Assembly (NCBI GenBank): GCA_903869265.1
Contig: CAIPYE010000003.1
Location: 22,976-86,975, forward strand
Reading direction: 5' to 3'
DNA from: an uncultured delta proteobacterium
GTDB lineage: Bacteria; Desulfobacterota; Desulfobulbia; Desulfobulbales; Desulfurivibrionaceae
Length of the DNA stretch: 64,000 bases
This document shows, one piece after another, positions 10,402-18,127 of this stretch (its first letter is position 1; the number at the start of each line of letters is the position of its first letter). Under the pieces are notes generated by a model, which made no database searches, had not been told where the DNA came from, and saw only the letters and a list, made by a program, of their open reading frames with translations. Made by a program: the position numbers and the translations under genes.

Positions 10402-11238
10402 CTAGGAATACCGGGCGGCAAGGGACAGGCAGCATTGGCCTTCTTCGCGGCGGCCATGCTTGAGACAACCGTTCCCGTAGAGCACGGCCTTGCGGACCAG
10501 CTCCTTGCGGGCAAGGCAAAACTGGACGGGAGTGAGAGAGGCGGAGGAAAGGAGCTTTTCTAGAGCCCGGATGCGGAAGCGGTCCATGCCGGTCTGAAAC
10601 CGGACGGAGACCTGATCCTCCCTGCCGCCGTGTTTGATAGTCAGCGGCGCATCCACCAGAAGAAATGGCTGCGCAACACTGGCCCGGAGCCAAAGTTCGT
10701 AATCCTCGCAGCAGGGAAAACTTTCGTCGAACAACCCGATCCGGTCGAACAACTCCCGCCGAACCATGACCGTGGACATGCCCACCACGCACAGCTCAAG
10801 ACTCCGGGCGAAGATATCGCCCCCCTCCTTGGCGTGTCGTTTTTTCTGGTTGAGATGCTGGCCGTTGCGAAACCAGATTTCCTGGGTGTGGGAGATGAGC
10901 TGGTGCGGCTGGGTCTCCATGGCTGCAACCTGGAGCGCCAGCTTGTTGCGGGTGAACTGGTCGTCTGAATCGAGAAAGGCGAGAAGGGGATGGCTGGCCG
11001 CCCTGATCCCGGCATTCCGGGCTGCGGCCGGGCCAAGGTTTTCCTGACGCAGGCTGACAAGCGCCTTGCCGTGAGAGGCGAGCAGCAGTTGGGTCTCGTC
11101 GGTGGAGCCGTCGTCCACCACAATGAGTTCGAAGTTGGCGTAGGTCTGGGCGAGGACAGAATCAATGGCCTGGGCCAGAAAACCGGCCCGGTTATGGGTG
11201 GGGATGATAACGGAAACTGGGGTGGCAGGAGAAGGCAT
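10402..11238 (-). CDS. Family 2 glycosyltransferase
   Basis: Protein of 278 residues with a GT-A fold of the GT2 family: the N-terminal nucleotide-binding signature VSVIIPTHNRAGFLAQAIDSVLAQTYANFELIVVDDGSTDET and the metal-binding acidic cluster FLDSDDQF at about 90-97. It would transfer a sugar from a nucleotide-sugar to a surface glycan or lipid; donor and acceptor are not evident. No membrane segment is seen. Its ATG overlaps the stop codon of birA by one base (TAATG), so it is the last gene of the carboxylase/birA transcript, although a functional link is not obvious. Confidence 0.88.
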   Translation of the reverse strand: MPSPATPVSVIIPTHNRAGFLAQAIDSVLAQTYANFELIVVDDGSTDETQLLLASHGKALVSLRQENLGPAAARNAGIRAASHPLLAFLDSDDQFTRNKLALQVAAMETQPHQLISHTQEIWFRNGQHLNQKKRHAKEGGDIFARSLELCVVGMSTVMVRRELFDRIGLFDESFPCCEDYELWLRASVAQPFLLVDAPLTIKHGGREDQVSVRFQTGMDRFRIRALEKLLSSASLTPVQFCLARKELVRKAVLYGNGCLKHGRREEGQCCLSLAARYS

Positions 11239-12164
11239 TAATCAATATACAACAATTCTCCCGAATGTTCGACGATCTCAACCCCGCTCTCAAGCTGGCG
11301 AAGAACGATGCCTCCGTCCGAGGAAAGCCCCAGCACCTCCGCCCGGTATTGGGGCTGCTGCTGGACATCGAACCCGAACCAGACTCTGCGGCCCACGGTG
11401 TCGCTCAGCTCCCGCCAACCACCAAGCAGCAGGCTCTCCGGCAGGTGCGCGCCGGAGCCGTCGTCCGCAGCCAATCGCTGGGCCTCGTCATGGCAGAGCA
11501 GGCCGAAAGACCAGGAAAACTTGGCCAAAAGCCGGGCGGCAAAAGCAGTCAGATCGGTATCACGCCCAAGGATCTCCTTCATGGACACCGCCGTTGATCC
11601 AAGCTCTGCGGGAAAGGCCAGATTGTTGACGTTAAGACCCACCCCGATCAGCACATATTCCTCGGCAAAGGTGGCGCTGGTAAACGATTCGCAGAGCACC
11701 CCGCAGATCTTGCGCCCTGCCACATGCACATCATTGACCCATTTGAGGCGCGCATCGATGCCGTAACTGCGCACTGCCTCGCAACAGGCCATGCCAGCGG
11801 CAAGGGGATAGAGGCGCATGCTCTCGGGCAGCAGGGTGTTAGCCATGACCAGGGTCAGCCAGAGACCGCCGACCGGCGCGTGCCAGGTCCGCTGGAACCG
11901 GCCACGACCATCGCTGAGTTCATCGGCAAGAAAAACCATGCCGCTGGGGCAGGACTGGCCGCGGGCCTCAAACTCATTGATCCGCTGCCGGGCAAGGGGC
12001 ATCAGCCGTTCGGCCTGGGGCAGATGAAGGATGGTGCTGCCCACCGGCGCGCCATAACGGTACACAGCCTGGACAACTTCGGCGGGATAATGGAGCAAAC
12101 GGGAAGAAATCTCCTCGGCGGAGATGAGTTGCTGGACGGATTGAAAGGAGAGAGGCTCAACCAT
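11238..12164 (-). CDS. birA: Biotin-[acetyl-CoA-carboxylase] ligase
   Basis: Protein of 308 residues that would activate biotin with ATP and attach it to a carrier lysine. The biotinyl-AMP loop appears as DGRGRFQRTWHAP (family GRGRxGRxW), and the active-site lysine segment as LKWVNDVHVAGRKICGVLCE (family KWPND...K.GvL.E). It ends with a small C-terminal SH3-like domain. There is no N-terminal helix-turn-helix like that of the E. coli regulator; the extra N-terminal 90 residues look unlike the repressor domain. It lies just downstream of a carboxylase and its carrier-like protein, which are the likely substrates. The palindromic element at 12216-12360 separates it from the carrier gene. Confidence 0.9.
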   Translation of the reverse strand: MVEPLSFQSVQQLISAEEISSRLLHYPAEVVQAVYRYGAPVGSTILHLPQAERLMPLARQRINEFEARGQSCPSGMVFLADELSDGRGRFQRTWHAPVGGLWLTLVMANTLLPESMRLYPLAAGMACCEAVRSYGIDARLKWVNDVHVAGRKICGVLCESFTSATFAEEYVLIGVGLNVNNLAFPAELGSTAVSMKEILGRDTDLTAFAARLLAKFSWSFGLLCHDEAQRLAADDGSGAHLPESLLLGGWRELSDTVGRRVWFGFDVQQQPQYRAEVLGLSSDGGIVLRQLESGVEIVEHSGELLYID

Positions 12165-12215
12165 TGGTAGTTATGTCGCGGAAATCAAAAAACAGGCTCA
12201 AGCAGCCCCACAAGA

Positions 12216-12360
12216 GTAACCGTCCAGCAGCGACCGCTTCGCTGCTGCCGCAGATGCGCGCAAGAGGCCTGCGAAGTGTGCTAGTGCACACGAGCAGGCC
12301 GATGACAGCTAAGCGAGCACGCGAGACTGCGAAGCAGATGTGGTGCTGCTGGACGGTTAC
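12216..12360. repeat. 145-bp imperfect palindromic element with 16-bp perfect terminal inverted repeats
   Basis: The ends GTAACCGTCCAGCAGC and GCTGCTGGACGGTTAC are exact inverted repeats. The centre folds as GGCCTGC-gaa-GTGTGC-tagt-GCACAC-ga-GCAGGCC, and the parts between are partly complementary. The right end contains the TAA stop of the neighbouring carrier-like gene. There is no ORF inside and no T-run. It resembles a MITE or REP-type mobile palindrome; a second copy was not found in the window. Confidence 0.75.
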
Positions 12361-13004
12361 TCCCATTCAGCTTTGACGCGGGTGATAATCCTCTGGATCA
12401 TGGGCAGCTTCTCCTGGGAACAGATGCCCAGCAGCGGCTCACCCTGGGACACGCTGACCCCCGGCTGGAAATACACGGAATGGATGATCCCCGGCTCCCC
12501 GGCATAATAGACCGGAGTATCACGTTTCATCAGGGACATGGTGAGAATCTCGTCGCCGGGTTTGATAGAAACCCCCCGTTGGCCATGCTTGTCGATCTTG
12601 GCCTGCAGGTCGAGGGAAAAGAAATACTTGGCCCGCTCGGGCGCATTGAAGGGTTCCAACACCTGACGAAGAATATTCTCGATGATTTCGCGCTTTTTCA
12701 ACGGATGACGGATGGTGAGGATCTTCTCCCCAGCCTCGACAAACTGGCCTTCCAGGTCGCGGCGGATGAAGGAAACCACCCCGTTGATCGACGAGTAGAT
12801 CTTCTTCTGGTTCCCCTCCCGCAGCATTTCATAAAGAAGGGTGCCCCGGATATGGTGCCACTCCCCGGACGGCCCTTCCACCTCGGCATCTTCCTTCACC
12901 CGGAAACGGACCTGACCGGTATGGGCGGTGCACACATCCATGTAGTCAAAGGGATCGGAACGATACTTGCCAATTATTGCGTCGAAATCTATTTCGTCAG
13001 TCAT
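12357..13004 (-). CDS. Biotinyl/lipoyl-attachment domain protein (divergent biotin carboxyl carrier)
   Basis: Protein of 215 residues. The C-terminal 80 residues fit a biotinyl/lipoyl domain: VSIKPGDEILTMSLMKRDTPVYYAGEPGIIHSVYFQPGVSVSQGEPLLGI, with the candidate biotinyl lysine in LMKRD where classical carriers have AMKM. An upstream half-domain (KIYSSINGVVSFIRRDLEGQFVEAGEKILTI) lacks the lysine. It sits between the carboxyltransferase and birA genes on the same strand, so the natural reading is the carrier subunit of that carboxylase. The altered motif means biotinylation is not certain. The stop codon lies inside the palindromic element, so the original C-terminus may have been changed. Confidence 0.75.
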   Translation of the reverse strand: MTDEIDFDAIIGKYRSDPFDYMDVCTAHTGQVRFRVKEDAEVEGPSGEWHHIRGTLLYEMLREGNQKKIYSSINGVVSFIRRDLEGQFVEAGEKILTIRHPLKKREIIENILRQVLEPFNAPERAKYFFSLDLQAKIDKHGQRGVSIKPGDEILTMSLMKRDTPVYYAGEPGIIHSVYFQPGVSVSQGEPLLGICSQEKLPMIQRIITRVKAEWE

Positions 13005-13025
13005 CGCAAACCGTCGTGAATTAAC

Positions 13026-13062
13026 AATTAGCTATCAGCTGCCAGCTATCAACTGTCAGCTC
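13026..13062. repeat. Short AGCTATCAGCT-type direct/inverted repeat
   Basis: AGCTATCAGCTGCCAGCTATCAACTGTCAGCT lies in the gap between the carrier-like gene and the carboxyltransferase gene. A related stretch (GCTGACAGCTATCAGCTATCAGCGG) lies at about 43840-43864. These are low-complexity intergenic repeats with no assigned role. Confidence 0.5.
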
Positions 13063-15316
13063 ATCTATAATACAGATTGCCGCCGCCCATGGTCAGCAGG
13101 GACTTGTGGAGATTGTGCCGGAACTCCCGGCGATCCCAGATGCCCTGGATGTGTCCCCGCTGTAAAGCATTGCGGGCGTTATGGTAATCGGGGGGGATAT
13201 CCTCGCCGGTGGTGTCGCGAATAACCCGAGGCCCGGCAAAACCCACCCGACTGGAGCGGATGGCGAACTGGTACGGCGAACAGCCCAAGAAACTCGCCAC
13301 CGGTCCGGCATAGGAATTGTTGTCGTAGACCACGATGTACAGCCCGCCGGAGTCGATGTATTCCCGCACCGCCATGGTGCACTTGGGCATCTGCACCACA
13401 CCCAGAGTGCCCTCATGGATGCGGATGCCGCCGGTGGTGTGCACATAGGCAAGCAAGGGCCGCCGCTTCAGCTTGGCCGACTCACAGGCTCGCACGAATT
13501 TTTCGCCCTCGGCGGAGCCGACCGTACCGTTTCTGAAATCGCTGTACAGCATGGCCACCACCAGATCAACGCCCATAACCCTGGCGTCAAAGGTGATGAT
13601 GCCGCTGCGCCGACCGGTTTTGGCAATGGCGGACTGCAACTTCTTTTCAAAGCCCGGATAGGCCAGGGGATTGCCCGCGCAGACCCCGGCATTGAATTCC
13701 CGAATGGAATCCGGATCAAAGAGATGCTTGAGATACCATTGATATTCCAGGGGGAAATGATGCCCGCAATTTTCGCAAACCCCGCCGAATTCGCCGTACA
13801 GGTCAGGCACCCAGAGGTCCTTGCACCCCTGCTTCTCGGCATTGGGGCAAGTCACCGTCCGGTCCTCGTTGGCCAGCGGGCTGGTATAGATATCCCCGAA
13901 CTCGATGGGGTCTTCCCCGCCACCGCTACCGGCAACAGGCGGTTTACCCGGACGAACCCCTGGTTTTTTCGAAATAAAATCATAGGCCGCAGTAATCGGG
14001 GAGGAAACCTGCTTGAGCAGCACGGAGCCCTCGCCGGACACATCCTGAAACACCTTTTTCACCTGTTTCTGCTGACTCTTCAGCAGATCATAGCGGAAGG
14101 TGTAATACAGCTTGGCTATACTTTTCTTCGCCTTCTGGCAGAAAGCGGAACAGGCCGAGCTCTCTTCGGAATAACCCTTGCAGGACATGGCCCGGTATTT
14201 TTTCGAACGGTAGCTGAGCAGCCGCTTGACTTCATCCTCGTTGAGGTCCCAGGAAATCTCGATATGCGGCTCTTCGACGACCTGTTCCTCGGCCTTTTTC
14301 ATCGTCAATTCATAGGCGCGAAAGGCTCTGAGGCTCTTGGTTTTCAGCACCACCTCATCGGTGGCCCGGATGATCTCGCTCTTGAGCTGCCGGAAAAACC
14401 CGAAATCATCCCGTTTGGCGCCCAGAGGCGGTTCATAGACAATGCGGTCGATGGTTCCGAGCTTGAGGTTTTCCTCCGCCGTGATGTGCAGCCGCTCGGC
14501 GCAGGCCTCCACCAGCTCCTTGGGCATCTTCTCGCCCTCGCGGATCTTGCCCTCGATGGCGGCCGCGCCTTCCGGCGAGATAACCGAATAGTAGCCATGG
14601 GAAAACATCAGCCGGACATCGGTCATGCCCACGGCCTCGGCCCCGCCGGAGCCGCCTTCCGAGGTAACGGAGATCATCGGCACCCGCAGCTTGGCCATGG
14701 CATAGAGATTCCGCGCGATCTGCTGGCCGGCGCCGGGATAATCCTCCACCGGGAAAGAACCGGGGGTGAAGATATAGAAATGGATGGGAATGCCTTCGGT
14801 CTCGGCCACCTTCATGTAGCGCAGGGCCTTCTCGTTGCCCCAGGGCTTGCTGCAGCCGCCGTTTCGGTATTCCTCGCCATGGCCCTTCTCGTGGCCGATG
14901 ACCATGACCTGCTGCATCACCGACTTGTTTTTCACCCTCCGCATGATGCTCGCCCTGGCCGCGACCATGGAAGGATCAATGCTGACCTCTTCGGCGCCGC
15001 CGAGTTCGGTGTAATCCTCGTAGACATTCTCAAGGATGTCTTTCAGGGAAAACCGGTGGGGATTACGGACAATGCGTACCCGGTCCATGGAACTCAAGGT
15101 CTCTTCGCAGCGCCCCTCCAGAAAAGACAGAGACTCCTCAAAGGCGTGGATTTCCTCGGACAACTGATCTTCCGTGTACTCGTAGAATTTGTCACGCAAG
15201 GCGACGAATTTTTCGCGCAGGCCGGAGAGATTGCCCCACTCGACGCCATCCTTGATCTGGCTCAGATAGCTGGTGCGTTCTTCTACCTTGAGCAGCCGCT
15301 TTCGTAAGTCTTCCAT
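13061..15316 (-). CDS. Fused acyl-CoA carboxylase carboxyltransferase, alpha then beta domains
   Basis: Protein of 751 residues. The N-terminal half is AccA-like, with the signature GGSGGAEAVGMTDVRLMFSHGYYSVISPEGAAAI (about 220-255). A linker follows, then a zinc ribbon (C-x7-C ... CENC, residues about 490-525) as in AccD, and a beta domain with GSAEGEKFVRACESAKLKRRP and VGFAGPRVI. The alpha-beta order is the reverse of the usual AccD-AccA fusion order. It would transfer the carboxyl group from carboxybiotin to acetyl-CoA (malonyl-CoA synthesis) or a related acyl-CoA. The beta glycine motifs are altered (TTGGIRIHEG, NNSYAGPVASF), so substrate assignment is open. It lies 21 bases after the biotin carboxylase gene in the same operon. 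Confidence 0.85.
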   Translation of the reverse strand: MEDLRKRLLKVEERTSYLSQIKDGVEWGNLSGLREKFVALRDKFYEYTEDQLSEEIHAFEESLSFLEGRCEETLSSMDRVRIVRNPHRFSLKDILENVYEDYTELGGAEEVSIDPSMVAARASIMRRVKNKSVMQQVMVIGHEKGHGEEYRNGGCSKPWGNEKALRYMKVAETEGIPIHFYIFTPGSFPVEDYPGAGQQIARNLYAMAKLRVPMISVTSEGGSGGAEAVGMTDVRLMFSHGYYSVISPEGAAAIEGKIREGEKMPKELVEACAERLHITAEENLKLGTIDRIVYEPPLGAKRDDFGFFRQLKSEIIRATDEVVLKTKSLRAFRAYELTMKKAEEQVVEEPHIEISWDLNEDEVKRLLSYRSKKYRAMSCKGYSEESSACSAFCQKAKKSIAKLYYTFRYDLLKSQQKQVKKVFQDVSGEGSVLLKQVSSPITAAYDFISKKPGVRPGKPPVAGSGGGEDPIEFGDIYTSPLANEDRTVTCPNAEKQGCKDLWVPDLYGEFGGVCENCGHHFPLEYQWYLKHLFDPDSIREFNAGVCAGNPLAYPGFEKKLQSAIAKTGRRSGIITFDARVMGVDLVVAMLYSDFRNGTVGSAEGEKFVRACESAKLKRRPLLAYVHTTGGIRIHEGTLGVVQMPKCTMAVREYIDSGGLYIVVYDNNSYAGPVASFLGCSPYQFAIRSSRVGFAGPRVIRDTTGEDIPPDYHNARNALQRGHIQGIWDRREFRHNLHKSLLTMGGGNLYYR

Positions 15317-15337
15317 AGAGTAATTACCTATAGCTCA

Positions 15338-16780
15338 TCAAAAAGTGAGCAGTCGGGCTATATTTTCCTGAAGATAGGGGAGATTGGTCATGATCTGACC
15401 ACCTGCGGCGTTGCTGCCTTCGATGGTTACCTCCGCCAAAAATTTTCGCCCCCTTTCCTTGGCTTCCTCCATGGTGTCGCCCCAGACCAGGGCCAAGGCC
15501 AGATTGGGGTCATACTCGCTGGGGATCGCATAGGACCGGTCGGTGGGCACATGGCTGTACACTGCAGACCAATCGTGCTTGGGGTAGGAAAACCGGGAGA
15601 TCGTCCCGATCCAAGGAGCAAAGCCGCGGGCCGTGTCTTCGGCGACTATCCTGAACTCGATGCTCGCACCGCGGGAGACTATGTCTCCCTGGTGAAAGCC
15701 CATCTTGTCGCCGAGGGCCAGGCGAATCTGCTCGCGGATGAGGTTGGGATGCTTGTTGTTTATGTAGCTGACCCGGGCGGAGACATCGTTTTCCACCTGG
15801 ATGCGGGTATTGACCTCAAGAAGATAGGGCTGGCCGTCGCGGGTGACGATCCACTCCCAGGTGCCGACATTGTCGTAACGGACATGGGCGGCAAGCTTGA
15901 GCGAGTACTCCACAACCTTGTCCAAAACCTCTTGGCCGTTAAAATCGTAGGTAAAGCAGGAGTTGTCGAATCCGGGCGCGGCCTCCAGCCGCTTCTGGCG
16001 ACCGGTGCTCTGGATGGTGCAGTTCCGGGTGCCGAAATGCACCCGCTCGCCGTGCCGACTGCACACCAGCTGCACTTCAAGATGGTTGAAGTCGCGAATC
16101 CGCTGTTCGATGAGCACCCCGCCGTCCCCGAACTGCCGCTTGGCATAGTTCTGGACCTGGCGGTAGATGCGGCGGAAATGCTCGATCTGGTAGACCTCTT
16201 CGATGCCCATGCCGCCGCCGCCTGCGGCGGCCTTGACCAGAATGGACGGGGTCTTGATTTTCTGGCTGTCCTGGGTCTCGAGAAGATGGAGGGCGACATC
16301 CTCGGCCTCCATCTCGTTATAGATGGGGCCGTCGGTGCCCGGAATGGTCGGGATACCCAGCCGATTGGCAACCCGCTTGGTGTTGATCTTGTCACCGAGG
16401 TCCTTGACCACCTCCCATTTCGGGCCGATAAAGGTCAGGGGCCGATTACGGATCGTGACCCTCCGGGCAAAACGAAAATCCTCGGAGAAAAAGCCGTAGC
16501 CAGGATGAATGGCCGTGCAGTTGGTGTGATCCGCCACGGAAAGGATGTCGTTGGGATCGGTATAGGCCGATACCCGCCACGCCCGTCGGACATTGCTCTG
16601 GCTGTCCAGGTTGCGGCGCACATGTTCGGATTCCTCATCCGCCGCGGTGTAGATCACTGTGTAATCAAGGCCCAGGTCTTTACAGGCCTCCATGATCCGC
16701 AGGGCAATCTCACCCCGATTTGCAATCAAAACCTTGTCTTTCAAGCGAACCCTCGATATCGGTTGCGGGGCAGGCTGCAC
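15338..16780 (-). CDS. Biotin carboxylase-like ATP-grasp subunit (AccC family, divergent)
   Basis: Protein of up to 480 residues. It has the N-terminal KVLIANRGEIALRIMEACKDLG motif, IHPGYGFFSED, the ATP-grasp loop KAAAGGGGMGIEEV and the catalytic EVNTRIQVEN segment, so the ATP-dependent carboxylation fold is intact. However, the region where E. coli AccC has the biotin/bicarbonate arginine (G-GVRxDS) reads KHDWSAVYSHVP, and YDSMIAKL is YDPNLALAL. The track start is a GTG; a TTG at residue 13 (LKDKVLIANRG) with GAGGG before it is an alternative. It is the first gene of the carboxylase operon. Activity is likely but substrate and mechanism details are uncertain. Confidence 0.82.
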   Translation of the reverse strand: MQPAPQPISRVRLKDKVLIANRGEIALRIMEACKDLGLDYTVIYTAADEESEHVRRNLDSQSNVRRAWRVSAYTDPNDILSVADHTNCTAIHPGYGFFSEDFRFARRVTIRNRPLTFIGPKWEVVKDLGDKINTKRVANRLGIPTIPGTDGPIYNEMEAEDVALHLLETQDSQKIKTPSILVKAAAGGGGMGIEEVYQIEHFRRIYRQVQNYAKRQFGDGGVLIEQRIRDFNHLEVQLVCSRHGERVHFGTRNCTIQSTGRQKRLEAAPGFDNSCFTYDFNGQEVLDKVVEYSLKLAAHVRYDNVGTWEWIVTRDGQPYLLEVNTRIQVENDVSARVSYINNKHPNLIREQIRLALGDKMGFHQGDIVSRGASIEFRIVAEDTARGFAPWIGTISRFSYPKHDWSAVYSHVPTDRSYAIPSEYDPNLALALVWGDTMEEAKERGRKFLAEVTIEGSNAAGGQIMTNLPYLQENIARLLTF

Positions 16781-17278
16781 CGTTCACCATATCCCCATAA
16801 AACAAAAAGGAAAAAAAAGAGAACGATCAATCCGCCGTTTCCGTTGTTTCCATTTTCTAGTTCTTACTAATTTTCAGGGCAAAAGAAAAGAATGAATTCC
16901 GATGATCTCATAACAAGGAAAGGCTCCGGCATGGCCACTGGGCCTTGTTGCGACTGCCTCAATTCTCTTTTGGAGAAAAAGCCCTCCATCTCATGAAGCG
17001 CAATCTGTTGAAACAGCATGGTGTTCTATGGTATAGTAAACCTGTTTTTGAATTCTGCGACCATGGAAGGCATATATTCCAAGGTCAAAGTGTGGCCCTT
17101 ATACCGATTTTAAAGATAAACGTCAATTTTTTTTCTTGACACCCCTGGCCATTTCCTTTAGCCAGAGCGTGTTACGGCTGATTGTACAAACTTTTTTCCA
17201 CCGGACGACCCAGCCGGACTCATCGACAACGGTGCACCTGCTCCGTTGTCTTACCCCCCATAGGATTCTTAACCCCGC
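16781..17278. other. Intergenic region between divergent operons, with a promoter facing ybeX
   Basis: This 498-base gap has no convincing gene. The best signal on the plus strand is TTGAAA (17008-17013), 18 bases, TATAGT (17032-17037), which would give a leader of about 235 bases before ybeX. A second TTGACA lies at 17138 without a good -10 box. The short ORFs here lack ribosome sites. Confidence 0.45.
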
Positions 17279-18127
17279 ATGGACACATCCGCCCCGGACA
17301 CCGGCGACTCGCCTTTCAAGCGCATCCTCCATTTTTTTGGCATCAACCGCGCCCCCGACACCACCGAAGACATTGAACAGGAAATACAGGAACTCCTCGA
17401 CGACGGAGAAGAACAGGGATTAATCACCCGCGAGGAGGGGGAGATGATCAGCTCCATCCTGGAGTTCAGGGACACCCTGGTCCGCGAGATCATGACTCCC
17501 AGAAGCGACATGGTCAGCGCCGAGGCACAGGTGTCGGCCGCCGAGCTTATCCAACTGATCACCGATGAGGGGTACACCAGGATTCCCATCTACCAGGATT
17601 CCCCGGACAATATCATCGGCATCCTCCACGCCAAGGATTTGCTGCCTTTCTGCCTCAATGCCGCCAAGATGCCGGCGGCCTCGGAGCTGATCAAGCCGGC
17701 TTTTTTCGTGCTCGACACCCGCAAGATCGTCAACCTGCTCAAAGATTTCCAGAGTCAGAAAGGCCATCTGGCCGTAGTGACCGACGAGTTCGGCAGCGTG
17801 CGCGGCCTGGTAACCCTGGAAGACGTGCTGGAAGAAATCGTCGGCGAAATCCGCGACGAATACGACAAGGCGGAGAAGCGCTGGAAAGTGGTGAACGAAC
17901 ACATGCTCCTCACCGACGCCAAGGTCAATCTTGAGGAGGTGGAGGATTTTTTTGGCATCACTTTGCCGGAAGGCCCCTACGAATCGGTGGGCGGCCTGAT
18001 CATCCACCAGTTGGACCGGGTACCGCCTGTGGGCGCCACCATGCTCATCAACTCCCTGGTCTTTGAAGTGGTCTCCGCCGACCGGCGACGGATTCATACC
18101 GTAAAAATCCAGACCAAGCCTGCCTGA
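17279..18127 (+). CDS. ybeX: CBS-pair protein of the CorC/YbeX (HlyC) family
   Basis: Protein of 282 residues without the DUF21 membrane domain. It has the typical N-terminal EMISSILEFRDTLVREIMTPRSDMVSAE segment, two CBS motifs (about 70-190; VVTDEFGSVRGLVTLEDVLEEIVGEIRDEYD) and a C-terminal CorC_HlyC domain (GGLIIHQLDRVPPVGATM). E. coli YbeX/CorC is associated with Mg/Co handling and ribosome maturation; the exact function is unsettled. Its stop overlaps the lnt start (TGATG), the same pairing as E. coli ybeX-lnt, which supports the symbol. PhoH and YbeY, the other partners of that cluster, are 5 kb downstream. Confidence 0.88.
   Translation: MDTSAPDTGDSPFKRILHFFGINRAPDTTEDIEQEIQELLDDGEEQGLITREEGEMISSILEFRDTLVREIMTPRSDMVSAEAQVSAAELIQLITDEGYTRIPIYQDSPDNIIGILHAKDLLPFCLNAAKMPAASELIKPAFFVLDTRKIVNLLKDFQSQKGHLAVVTDEFGSVRGLVTLEDVLEEIVGEIRDEYDKAEKRWKVVNEHMLLTDAKVNLEEVEDFFGITLPEGPYESVGGLIIHQLDRVPPVGATMLINSLVFEVVSADRRRIHTVKIQTKPA

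Noticed and set aside
12216-12360. Integron attC site
   Set aside because: The ends do not carry the GTTRRRY core and there is no integrase or gene cassette nearby.
13181-15307. 708-aa plus-strand ORF opposite the carboxyltransferase
   Set aside because: Antisense frame of a conserved fused AccA/AccD gene with no motif of its own.
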